Shown one piece after another: positions 47,801-58,689 of a stretch of DNA of 64,000 nt. The notes beneath the pieces were generated by a model. That model saw only the letters and a list, made by a program, of their open reading frames with translations, did no database searches and was not told the origin of the DNA. The stretch lies in the NCBI RefSeq assembly GCF_030272615.1, contig NC_081411.1:217202154-217266153 (forward strand). Direction: 5' to 3'. Numbering within the stretch: position 1 is the stretch's first letter; each line of letters starts with the position of its first letter. Made by a program: the position numbers and the translations under genes. The DNA comes from Cryptomeria japonica. Lineage: Eukaryota; Streptophyta; Pinopsida; Cupressales; Cupressaceae.

Positions 47801-48600
47801 AGAAAGATGCATCTACACATTGCTCTTCTTGTAAAAGCCGAGCTGAAGAAACTATTAGAAGTGGGTTTTATAAGACCTGTTGCTTATCCAGAATGGGCTT
47901 CAAGTATTATACCTATATCAAAACTAGATAAAATCATAAGGGTTTGTACAGATTTCACAGATCTGAATAAAGAATGTCCAAAAGATGATTTCCCTCTACC
48001 AAACATTGATATCATAGTGGACTTTTCAGCAGGGCATGAGATGTTTTCATTAATGGATGGATTCTTAGGATATAATCAAATAAGAATCACACCTAAAGAT
48101 GAAGAAAAGATAGTTTTCACCTATGCATGGGGAACATATTGCTGGAATGTTATGTCATTTGGGCTTCAGAATGCAGGAGCGACTTATCAAAGGGCTATGA
48201 TGATAATTTTCCATGGTATGATGCATACATTTATGGAAGATTATGTTGATGACATACTTGCAAAATATCATACAAAGCAAGAAAATTTGAACATTTTAAG
48301 CAAGATTTTTGATAGGTTGGAAAGATATCAATTGAGATTAAATCAAAAGAAATGTGCATTTGGGGTAACCTCTTGAAAGCTCCTTGGGTACATTATATCA
48401 GCTCATGGAATTGAAGTAGATCCTAAAAAAGTCAAAGCTATCATGGAGATGGAGTCACCTAGGAACATAAGTCAATTGCGTTCTTTACAAGGAAGATTGC
48501 AATCAATTGGGAGATTTGTTTCTCAGTTAGCAGATAGATGTCTTCCATTCACCCATCTTCTACATAAAAATATTCCTTTCGAATGGGATCTAAAATGTGA
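47801..48600 (+). pseudogene. Gypsy-3 reverse transcriptase
   Basis: Reads ELKKLLEVGFIRPVAYPEWA, IRVCTDFTDLNKECPKDDFP, FSLMDGFLGYNQIRITPKDE, FTYAWGTYCWNVMSFGLQNA, ATYQRAM and the catalytic MEDYVDDILAKY, then LNQKKCAFGV. A TGA follows at 48374-48376, after which the frame continues (KLLGYIISAHGIEVDPKKVK, LQGRLQSIGRFVSQLADRC). The YVDD is intact. This is a normal Ty3 RT with its thumb and connection. Confidence 0.9.
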
Positions 48601-49127
48601 AGAATCCTTTTTGTAAATAAAATAATATCTTATGAGTCCTCCAGTACTGATATCACCAACCAAAGGGAAACCATTGTTGCTCTATATCTTAGCAACAAAT
48701 GTATCATTAGGAGCCCTCCTAGCTCAACATGATGATGAAGGAAAAGAAAGAGCAATTTATTATATTAGTAGAATGCTTGTTGGCTATGAATTAAATTATT
48801 TTTCAATAGAAAAGACATGTCTAGCAGTTGTATTTGTAACTCAGAAGCTATGAAATTATATGTTGATTCATTCTGTGAAACTAATAGCAAAGATAGATCC
48901 TCTCAAATATTTGTTGAGCAAGTCAACATTTATAGGGAGACTAGCCAAATGGGTTATGATACTGAGTGAATTTTATATAGAGTATGTTGACTGAAAAGCT
49001 ATCAAGGGACAAGTTATCACTGATCAATTGGCTGATGCACCTTTACAAAATGACATGCCTTTGTACATCAAATTTCCTGATGCAAATATCTTGACAGTAA
49101 GTACAAAATTTTGGGAATTGTACTTTG
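48601..49127 (+). pseudogene. Gypsy-3 first RNase H domain
   Basis: PPVLISPTKGKPLLLYILAT, SLGALLAQHDDEGKERAIYY, YELNYFSIEKTCLAVVF, then, after a stop, LKYLLSKSTFIGRLAKWVMI. This is the Ty3-type RNase H. It ends KFWELYF at 49127, where a solo LTR starts; the frame resumes at 50554 with DASYTQYGLG. Confidence 0.87.
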
Positions 49128-50548
49128 TCTTGGCATATGTGCAGAGTTTGATAACATGATGATATTGTATGTTGTCATTGATGTCAATATGCTGAAGTAT
49201 CAACCAGTATGATGGTTCAAGTGAAGCGGTATGTTGAAGTGTGAACTAGTATGATGGTATGAACTGGTATATGCAAAGTTTTGTATTGGGGTTTCATTTG
49301 ATATGACTACCAGTTGGTAGTCTCATCTTCAGGGTTTCTGGTTGATGCATTCCAAGTCTGTGTGATTCGATCGATGACATTCTATGATGAGTTAGCATTG
49401 GAATGAAGATGAGATCATGTTGCCATGTCATCCTTATGTGTGTCAAGAATCTTGCATGAAGAAGATTGATTCTATCGACCTCGAGAATGTGCAAAATCAT
49501 AGTAAACGGTGGAGAGCCTGTGATGGGTTATCAGCTTCCAGAAGCGGTGAAGAATGAATGATGGAGAACATCTTGAGATTTGTTCAAGATTGTTTTACTA
49601 TATGTAATGTGTTTAAATGATTAGGATTGGACCAACTGTATTGATAACCTATATTCTTAAGGGTTTAGGGTTTATACTATCGACCTAATTGTTGTCTATA
49701 AGGTCGATGATGTTTGTTATTGTAAAGTTGTTGGCAAATGATTGTATGTGAAGTGATTCTTGGTAGACTAGAGTAGTGAGTAGAAATATTTAGAGTGTGA
49801 TTGCAGAAGTAAAGGAACTGAAATAGATCTATCTTGGCATTGAGTGTTGTTATCAGATTAGTGTATTACCTGTTGACTTCTAACCATTTTAGCAGATGGA
49901 AAATCCCTTTACCGGGTAGCTTTAACAAGATTTTTGTAAATCCTTTAACAGGGTGACTCAAAATCATTGAGTTCTTAAATTCCTTTGACAAGGTAACCTT
50001 TAACAGGGTTATAACATCTAATTGGGTATTTAGCCATCCCTTAACCAGGTGATCCCTAGCAGGATCGGTTCCTAGCGGAACCTGTTGTAAAGTCTTTAAC
50101 TGGACTAGGCTCCTAACAGAGCAGAATTTAGAAGAGTTCAAGAAAAACTTGTGGGTATTCATCCCCACCATAGGTTTTCCTAGTTGGGTTTCCACATGAA
50201 AAATTAGTGTGTTATGTGTGATGCTTTTTAATGTGATGTTTTAGTATTTTCTATTAAGCGATAATGCAAGTTGATCCAATGGTCATTGTATTTCTGATGT
50301 ATTACTTGCTTAAGCATATGGGTGAAGTTGAGATGAGATGTTAGGTCTGAAGATGATCTAGATGAACTGGTTTATGTCTTTCACAATCATACTGTGTTTT
50401 ATCGATAGTGCCTTGATTTAGATCGGTTATGTTGTTTACCTATTAGTGCAGTCTTTGTAGTTTAAGTTGTTTAAGAAGTTTTTGTCCATACTGATTCACC
50501 CCCCCTCTAAGTATCTGTTGGGTATTTACTATTCAACATTATTCATCA
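49128..50548 (+). mobile_element. Solo LTR of the copia-1/2 family
   Basis: 1421 bp, TCTTGGCATATG (TGTTGG in relatives) to TTATTCATCA, flanked by CTTTG (49123-49127; 50549-50553). It is the reverse complement of the copia-1 LTR, including CTGATTCACCCCCCCTC near 50488 and the telo-box AAGGGTTTAGGGTTTA at about 49660-49675. No internal region, so it arose by LTR recombination. Open stretches within it are not genes. Confidence 0.92.
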
Positions 50549-51000
50549 CTTTGATGCTTCTTATACACAATATGGATTAGGTGCAGGAATCTTTTTCATC
50601 ACACCTCAAGGACACACAATTCCCAAATCATATAGACTGTAGTTTCCATGCACTAATAATACTGTAGAGTATGAAGCATTAGCTATTGGGCTTAAAATGA
50701 CCATTGAATGGAATGTCAAAGAGGTAAATGTCTATGGTGAATCACAACTTATCATCAACCAAGTAAATGATGAATATCAAACTAAGGATGATAAGCTTAT
50801 GCCATATAAACAACTGGTGGAGGAGTTTAAAGAACACTTTAAAGAAATATCATTCACCCAGATTCCAAGAAATGAGAATAAAGTAGCAGATGCAATGACT
50901 ACAATAGCATCTTTCTTGCAAAATAAGGAGAATCAACAATGTTACAAATTTCTAATGGAAGATATCTTAACCCCTAGCATTCAATCCCAGCATACCTACT
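50549..51000 (+). pseudogene. Gypsy-3 second RNase H domain
   Basis: DASYTQYGLGAGIFFITPQG, a stop, NNTVEYEALAIGLKMTIEWN, VNVYGESQLIINQVNDEYQT, then NEKVADAMT-type end. The catalytic D, E, D pattern (DAS, EYEA, GESQL) is that of an archaeal/plant-like RNase H, which Tat-lineage elements carry in addition to the Ty3 one. In the second Asp position GDSQL reads GESQL. Confidence 0.85.
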
Positions 51001-51945
51001 GAATTTGCCATATATCAGGAACCAATCAATCCTCATATGGTCAAACTTATTAGTATTTAAAAGAACATATCCTTCCTCTTGACTTATCTTGCAATCAAAG
51101 AAGGAATATTATCCATCAGTCCTCTCGCTATAATATTATTGTTGATATCCTATATAGGCATGGTCTAGATGGTACTTTGTTGAGATACCTTGAACAAGAA
51201 AAATATGAGAAATTTCTTAACGATATTCATGCAGGTATTTGTGGCACACACTCAAGTGGTTTAACATTGGCTAAGAAACTTCTTCGTATGGGTTACTTTT
51301 GGCCTACTATGGACAGAGATTAATTCACACATGCTAGAAAATGCAAACAATGCCAGATCTATGGGAATCTCATTCATGCACCAACACAAGAGTTATATCC
51401 TATGACAGGATCATGGCCATTTTCACAATGGGGCCTTGATTTGGTAGGAAAGATAAATCCCTCATCTTCTAATGGACATAAGTTTATTCTAATAGCTATT
51501 GAATATTTTACTAAATGGATTGAAGCAGTACCTCTAACAACAGTGAAAAGAAAACAAATATCATCATTTATTTTGAATTATATAATCTATCGCTATGGAG
51601 TTCCTATGACCATTATCATTGATAATGGAAGACCATTCAAAAATAGAGATGTGAAGGAGCTAAGTGAACAATTTCATATCCAACATAGGTTTTCTAATCC
51701 ATATTATCCACAGGGAAATGGTCAAGCCGAGGCATCAAACAAAACTATCTTGAAAATCTTGAAGAAAATAGTCAATGAAGCTGGAAAAGACTGACACATT
51801 CAGCTAAATCCTGCTCTTTGGGCATACCGAACTAGCATCCACACTCCAATAGGGGCAACTCCATATTGTTTGGTCAATGGATCAGAAGCCATATTACCTA
51901 TAGAAGTGGAGATACCTTCTCTATGAGTATCCTTGCAAGGTCTTA
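51001..51945 (+). pseudogene. Gypsy-3 integrase
   Basis: Zinc-binding part: HAGICGTHSSGLTLAKKLLR, MGYFWPTMDRD, stop, CKQCQIYGN. Core: WGLDLVGKINPSSSNGHKFI (Asp), IIIDNGRPFKNRDVKELSEQ (Asp), YYPQGNGQAEASNKTILKIL (Glu). All three catalytic residues are present. Stops at about 51320, 51792-51794 and 51924 break it. A 4.55-kb LTR-like element enters at 51946, and the frame resumes at 56505. Confidence 0.9.
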
Positions 51946-54805
51946 TGTGAGGCCCTACCCCGATTCAGTTTGACATTTTCAGTTATTTGCATATTGAGAC
52001 TATTATGGATGCTTTATTTTATGTTTATGGATTTAGAACTTATATGATTCCATGATTTGGATCACACTGACATATGTTGATGCTTTATTTCATGCATGAT
52101 GATTATGAAACTTTAGATATGTTACTAGAATAGAATTACATTACGATGGTGAATGTCATTATTGGAAATTTGCAGGATTTTATTTTGATGATAGAAAAAT
52201 GATGCATATTTATGAATGGTTCAATTTTGGGAAATTATGTTAATTGCTTATGTGAAATTGAATTTGAAACAAATGAGATATTGAATTATTGTTGCCTAAT
52301 GTATGAGTGTTTGACGCGCAATGGAATCCATGTAATTGATTATGTATAAATGTGATTATTTGGAAGTACTAATGTGTTAATTGAGATGCGCAAGAAAATT
52401 TTCCATGTGACCATGGAATTTATATGGAGAACCAAGCCTAGACCAATGTGCGTTTGTTAAGCCGGGGGTTGTCTATTTGGAGAGACAACACCCCTTTGTA
52501 ATGTATTTTATTTGTGATGTGTATAATGCTTGAGTGTAAAATTAATTTGTATGTATATGTGTAATCCTACAAGAGACAAATTCCATGTGTGATTTTTATA
52601 TTGTATTTTTATTGTGTCACTTGACACATGTGCTGATTAAGTGTCATTGATTTTGACTTGTCTCTTGAAGGGAGTTTTGTTTCTACCAAAGCCATTCAAA
52701 AACATGAGTGTGGTCCCAAATTTGCCTTGGGTAGGGAGTCTTGGGAGTGGTCAACTCAAGTTTGACCCGTAGGTAAACTTCAGTTGCGTTTCCAAAGGGT
52801 TTAATGGACTCCTAGAGTAAGTTTTAAGGCTTTTCCAAAGGTCCAAAGGGTATACCTATGGGTTAGGGGTGTTTTGAAACATGTGGCTTCTCCCATGTGA
52901 CTATGTAGTCACTTCAAAAAGTGGTGTTTCCAAGATGAACGAAAATTCAACTTAGAAAGTTCTTCCTAGGATAGAGAACCTTCCTTTTAGATGTCAAACT
53001 CTCTTCCCCATCTTCTTCCACCTTTTCCTTTCCAATTTTAGTAATGTGCAGGAGTTTGGGAAGGGCAACCAATGGGAACTCACACCTCACCCAAGGGGTT
53101 GGGAAGTGTGTGAGAGGCCTTCTTAGGCAAGAATTTGGAAACTTAGTGAGTAATCACCCACTCTCTTTTCTTGGAGATTATGCTTGTTTTGAAAAAGTTA
53201 GTAGGAGTTTAGCACTTTTGGTGGAATTTGGAGAAAGTTAGTGTGGAATTGGGCAGCTCATCCCCAACTAATTTTAGCAAACCTATTGGCAGAATAAGGT
53301 TGGTTACTTCTTACTTCCTCTTGTTATGTTGTAAATGTTAGTTTATGTTGTTTTGTAAAAGAAAAGAGTTGTTTGTAAGAATGTGTTTTATGAAGTTTTT
53401 TTTGTTGAAGTTAAAAATGTGTAGTTTTCTTTTCTATGTATTTTGTTTTGTGTTCTTATTGTTTTGGGAGTGTCCAAGATCTCCTACTCTTGGGAGGGTA
53501 GGAAGATCTTGGGGTGGAAGGAGTATGACAGCCATGGGTGAGAGGCTCTCCTTATGGAGAGTGTTCTCAAGGGTGTCCTTGGTGACCCTTGATGCATAGC
53601 CTTGTGTATGCATTTGGGGGTCATAAGGGGAGTAAATATGGCCTTGAGCCTTTTGGGGGGCATAAGGATTGTGGAAGTATTTTTGGTTGCATTTGTATTG
53701 CCATGAGGTGGCTTATGTTGTATTGTTTTTGGCATGCATTCTCCCCATTGGTACTTGGTCCACTTCCACCCATGGAAGAGTCACCATGAAAGTGGTGAAT
53801 GTGTAGCTTGGGAAGGGAAATTTGAATGTAAGTGTTTTCCTATGTTTGTGTAGAGTTTGCTTGTTTGTAACCCACCTAGTGCTTGGTTCTCCAAGCTCGG
53901 GGGTGGCTTCTAGTAAGCCTAGGCTGGGAGGTGAGCTTCCCATGGTCAAAAATGTGTTATATTGCAGGTTGCATGGGAATGGGAAAAGAAGGATAAAAGA
54001 GTTATGTGGCTGTTTTATGCTGCAGAAAAAAAAAAAGAGTTAATATGACAATGTATTCTCTTTTGGAGTTGTAAAGGAAAAGAAAAAAAAAGGGAAAGAG
54101 CTAGATTGTGTTACTAATAAGGAAAAAGGATAATGTATTCAAGGTTAGCTTGTAAAAGAAGGGATAGTCAATGTTGTATTTAATTTTCCAAAAAGTAAAG
54201 CTATGTATTCCTATTCCACGGAAAAGAAAATGTAAATGTTTTATTGCCAAAATCTTTGTATTTAAGTTTATTTTGTACCCATTATTATTTTGCATCTACT
54301 TTGCTAGAGAAAATTATAATGTCTTTACTTAGTTTGCAAATGAAGAAAGTAATGCATTAGATTGCATGTAGAATTTCATGTTTTTCAAGAAAGAGAAGTA
54401 AATGCATTTTATTTTCTTGTATTCTGCAAGTAAATGAAACTATTTTGCTGTAAATTTAATAAAACAGTCCAATATTTTGCCATTTATTGCAGCAAAAGAA
54501 ATTATTTAAAAGTTTATTTCTTGTTTTTAGACTTAGCATTTAGTGTAGTATTTTGTTACAAGGAAAAATAATGTAGGTTAGGAAATCCTTAAATGCATTT
54601 TGCTGTTAATTCATAATATACCCACAAAAAGGTCTATTTGAGTTATAGTTTTTAAAAAAATAAATAAAGAGCAAATAGTATAATACATATATGTATTTAT
54701 GTATGTGAATACTCATTTAAACATTTTATCTCATTAACTATCATTCTGATATGCTGTTTAAAAACAAAAAAATAATATGCTTACTTGAGTAACAAATAAC
54801 CATAT

Positions 54806-54810
<5 letters not shown>

Positions 54811-54853
<43 letters not shown>
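54811..54853. repeat. (AT)n microsatellite
   Basis: About 21 AT units. A second run lies at 54955-54987. Confidence 0.95.
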
Positions 54854-54855
<2 letters not shown>

Positions 54856-54950
54856 CATTGAGAATCATTACAAGAATCTGTTTCAAAAAATATATATATA
54901 CATTGCAGATCTGGGTTTAATACAAAAAAAGACTGATTTAATGCTGACCC

Positions 54951-54991
<41 letters not shown>

Positions 54992-55052
54992 GTTATAAGG
55001 AAACTGCCAGTTTCATACAGAAAACTTTATGCATGTTATTTTACCAGATCAT

Positions 55053-55054
55053 AT

Positions 55055-55085
<31 letters not shown>

Positions 55086-55101
55086 CATATATATATATAT
55101 T
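55053..55101. repeat. (AC)n(AT)n microsatellite
   Basis: AC repeats passing directly into AT repeats. Confidence 0.93.
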
Positions 55102-55204
55102 TATGAAAATGTTATTAAAAAAAAAACATATTATAAAATCTGGAATGCTTTAACATCGCTTAAAAAAAAATGAAATAACACAAACAAAAACGTTTAACAA
55201 TATG

Positions 55205-55490
55205 GGAACCAGCGCGTAGACCACGCGGGGGCCACGCTCGCGGCGGCGGCGGCCGCAGCCTGCGGCACCCGCAGACTGCAGGCGGTGACGTCCGCAGCTG
55301 GCGGTGCCCCGCGCTGCGGGCGCTTCCCCTCCCTCTTCGCCGTTCTTTAAACAAAAAAAAATAAAACCTAAACCCCCGCTGTTACCCATTCGACCTTGCA
55401 TGGAAATGAGGTGGCGGGGGGTGGCTCGAGTTCGGCCCTGCGCGCCCCTCCCACGGCCGTCGCCTCACCTGCACACACAAGCACGCAAAG
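55205..55490. other. GC- and CpG-rich island in the 4.55-kb LTR
   Basis: GCGCGTAGACCACGCGGGGG, then GGCGGCGGCGGCCGCAG, on to GCGCGCCCCTCCCACGGC, between AT microsatellites. GC content jumps well above that of any other stretch here. Frames through it on both strands are low-complexity and not called as genes. Confidence 0.85.
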
Positions 55491-55551
55491 AAAAAAAAAA
55501 AAGGAAATATGGGGGTTTCACCCACACGCTCAAAAAAGAGATGAATTCAAC

Positions 55552-55582
55552 TTGCCCTAACCCTAGTTCGGGGTTAGGGCAA
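55552..55582. repeat. Perfect hairpin with telomere-like arms
   Basis: Arms TTGCCCTAACCC and GGGTTAGGGCAA, 12 bp each and perfect, separated by TAGTTCG. Confidence 0.9.
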
Positions 55583-55743
55583 CCCATTCACATTGAATTT
55601 TTAAAGGAGTATGATTTCGGTGGGAAAAATATTTTAAAAAGGGGCAGCCTAATATGCTAGAAATGAAAAAAAAACTCAACCCATTATAGGATGTAATTTT
55701 AAATCTCTTATATGTACTCCTTTCTTAAACTTCAATACTGGTT

Positions 55744-55864
<121 letters not shown>

Positions 55865-56087
55865 ATGGATAAATGTTTGTATTTATTTGAAAGAAAAAAA
55901 AAAACTTGATAGATGTAAAATTAGGTTTTGAATATTTTTGTTATACATTGGGCAAATGTAGAAGAAACCTTATAAAAAGGATTCTAATACTTGGTGGATT
56001 AGGCTAAGAGGAAAAGTATAAGCCATAGTATTAGTAGGGCCAAGAGGGCCATTTAAGTTTAAGATTTTAAAGAATTTTAAATCGGGG

Positions 56088-56155
56088 GAATTATTTTAAT
56101 AAGGTATTTTAATAATGGGGAGAATTATTTTAATAAGGTATTTTAATAATGGGGA
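56088..56155. repeat. Exact 34-bp tandem duplication
   Basis: GAATTATTTTAATAAGGTAT and following bases are repeated without a difference at 56088-56121 and 56122-56155. Confidence 0.9.
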
Positions 56156-56504
56156 GAATTAAACTTAGAAACCCTAGAGGGTTAAGAGAGATAAGATAAA
56201 TTTTAGAACGTTTAAATTGAGATTAAGCATTATACTAGAGATTTTAATTCATTTATTAATGAAACTTAGTGATTACCCTTTTTGGAGAAATATTAGCTCG
56301 TCGATAACTTAGTCAACCATGTTTCCCAATTGAGTTTAATTACCCGTTTTATACAAACATAGTTTAGACTCAACCCAAAATGCATTATTTTATTTAAGTT
56401 AGTCGCACTTAGTTGATTATATTAGTTAAGTAGGTCGTTAATTAGTTAAGCATTTTTAAAAAAAAAATTTCCGTTCGTGCCCAAAAGTTGGGCATGACAT
56501 CTTA

Positions 56505-56848
56505 TATGAGAAGAAGAACAATAAGTCTCTTGACTTGAGGAACTAGAACTAATTCAGGAATGTTGCCAAAATGAAATAAATCATTTGAAAGTATATCAAC
56601 AAAGAATGGAAAGAAGCTATAACCACAAAGTCAAGCTATGCATTTTTCAAATTGGAGATATAGTTCTAAGGGAGAATCCAAAAAATCAATAAGATCGAGA
56701 CAAGAAAGGAAACTTTGAACCAAATTGGCTAGGACCTTTTGTCATTGTAGCAGCATATGGATCAGGAGCATACAAGCTATCTAACCCTAAAGGTGATTGG
56801 TTTGATGAACCTATCAATTCTATTCATCTCAAGAAATTTAATGCTTGA
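56505..56848 (+). pseudogene. Gypsy-3 integrase C-terminus
   Basis: Frame resumed after the solo element: VYQQRMERSYNHKVKLCIFQ, IGDIVLRENPKNQ, NFEPNWLGPFVIVAAYGSGA, YKLSNPKGDWF, NSIHLKKFNA, stop TGA 56846-56848. This is the usual end of Ty3 pol (WLGPF motif). Stops occur near 56508 and 56690. Confidence 0.87.
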
Positions 56849-58689
56849 GATATAAAGTCCTAAAATAAAATCAATAAAAATCATATAAAGTCCTACAAAA
56901 ATCAGTAAACATCTAAAAAGCAAAAAAATCCCTAAAAATCAAAATATAAAAAAAAAGAAAAAAAAATGCAATAAATTTAGCTAGTAAAAACCTAATAAAT
57001 AAGTGTTATCTAAAAAGTAAGTTCCTCCATCTATGAGATCACTTTGCGCACCTCTCCACTCCATCCTATCACATCTATTGCTTCCATCATATCCTAACTT
57101 ATCCATTCCATCTTGTGCATCCATTTCTTTAAATCATTTAGCAAGAAATATGTAGCTTACCAACAATTATCAATCTTTGACATAATTGTCATAGTCACTG
57201 TCTTGGATCTTATCAGAATCAATCAATCTGCATTTGTATCTTGCCATGGTTTGGATCTTGATCAATTCATACATCCATAATAAACTTTTGTTTCCATTGG
57301 GGGAAAAATCCTAATTCCTTTTTGCTAAGGTGATCTTTTGAATCTTTGAAAATCCAAAACATTTAGAAAACTTAGAAAAACCAAAAACACCTAGGATTTT
57401 GAAATAGATAATGAGCAATAAAGCAACAAAAATCAAGGCATTTAATCAACAACTGAATCGTGAAACTCAAAAAATGAAGAATCAACCAGCAAGTAATATG
57501 AGATTATTAAAGATCATTCATCAAGATGATTATATCAGTTAATGACCATAAGAACATGTGAATGACATGCAAGATTTAGTGTTTATATCTTGATTTTATT
57601 GTTAATCATGTACTCTATACAACTCAAGGATGTCCATGACTAGAGAAGCTATGATGGGGAATGATTATTTCTTTGATTGTTGTCTGTGGTTTATCTCTTA
57701 GTACGGTATGTACTTGTCTTAGGATATGATTGGCAAAAGATCAAGGAGGACATTGCAAGTCATGCATGAAAGGGGATAATCCTTGTCTGTTCTGCAAGCA
57801 ATACTCAGTTCAACTTGATCCATTATATCAAGTTTCTTGTATTAACTTTCTATAACAAAATCCATGTAAGAAATACTCAGGTCATCTTGGATCATCATGT
57901 CAAGTTGCTTGTCTTTTCTTACAACATTTTAAATCTCAATGATGAAATCAAGCACTGTTACAAGATAGCATATGAAGAATGGTAGTACAATTTTTAGTTA
58001 GATGATTTTGGATTAGCTCATTATTCATCTACATTATAAGCATTCATGGTTAGTTGCATTATAAGCATATCATTTCATTAACAAATCAACGGTCATAAAT
58101 AAAGATTGACTATACTTGGACAAACAAAAACAATTTGCATTTAATCATTATAGGTGCATTCATTATTTAGAATCATTTTAATCATCATCCATTTTATTTA
58201 CTTACATTTAAATCATTGCATTAATTTGCATTCAATTAAGTGCATTTCATTCATCATGTAGTGTATCATCATTATTATTTGCATTATCATTCCATTAACG
58301 ATCATTTAGTTGCATCTTTACACTTAGATTTATGAACATTACATGTAAAATCAAAAACATTTCATGTAGATCATTTGTATTTACATCATCATAATCATTA
58401 AAGCAATCATTCATTTAGATATCATTTAACTTAGTAATAATTTTCATTTGCATCCAAGGTCATCAAAATCGAAAATCAAAAACATTTATCATTGCATCAT
58501 GTCGATCATTATCATAAATAAGAAAAGATCATAACATCATCCATATAATCAATGCATATAGATCATCATCAAATAGAGTAACATAATAAAGATCATCATC
58601 ATATAGAATCCATGTCTACATATAGATCATAATAAAACAATAGAAGTCCAAGTATACAATGATATCAAATAAACAATACAAGTGCCTCC
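56849..58689. other. Long non-coding region after gypsy-3 pol
   Basis: No supported gene. 57297-57308 reads TTGGGGGAAAAA, a polypurine-like tract 4.4 kb before the 3' LTR. 57780-57915 has two diverged copies of an AAATACTCAGxTCA...TCAAGTTxCTTGT segment. 58080-58620 is rich in ATCATT/GCATTT motifs. On the minus strand this is the 3' side of the PMD gene. Confidence 0.5.

Noticed and set aside
53044-53949. Open frames in the 4.55-kb LTR as genes
   Set aside because: Short, on both strands, with no domain or codon pattern that sets them apart.
55150-55660. Arg/Ala-rich frames through the GC island
   Set aside because: Low-complexity consequences of GC-rich sequence; frames are open on both strands.
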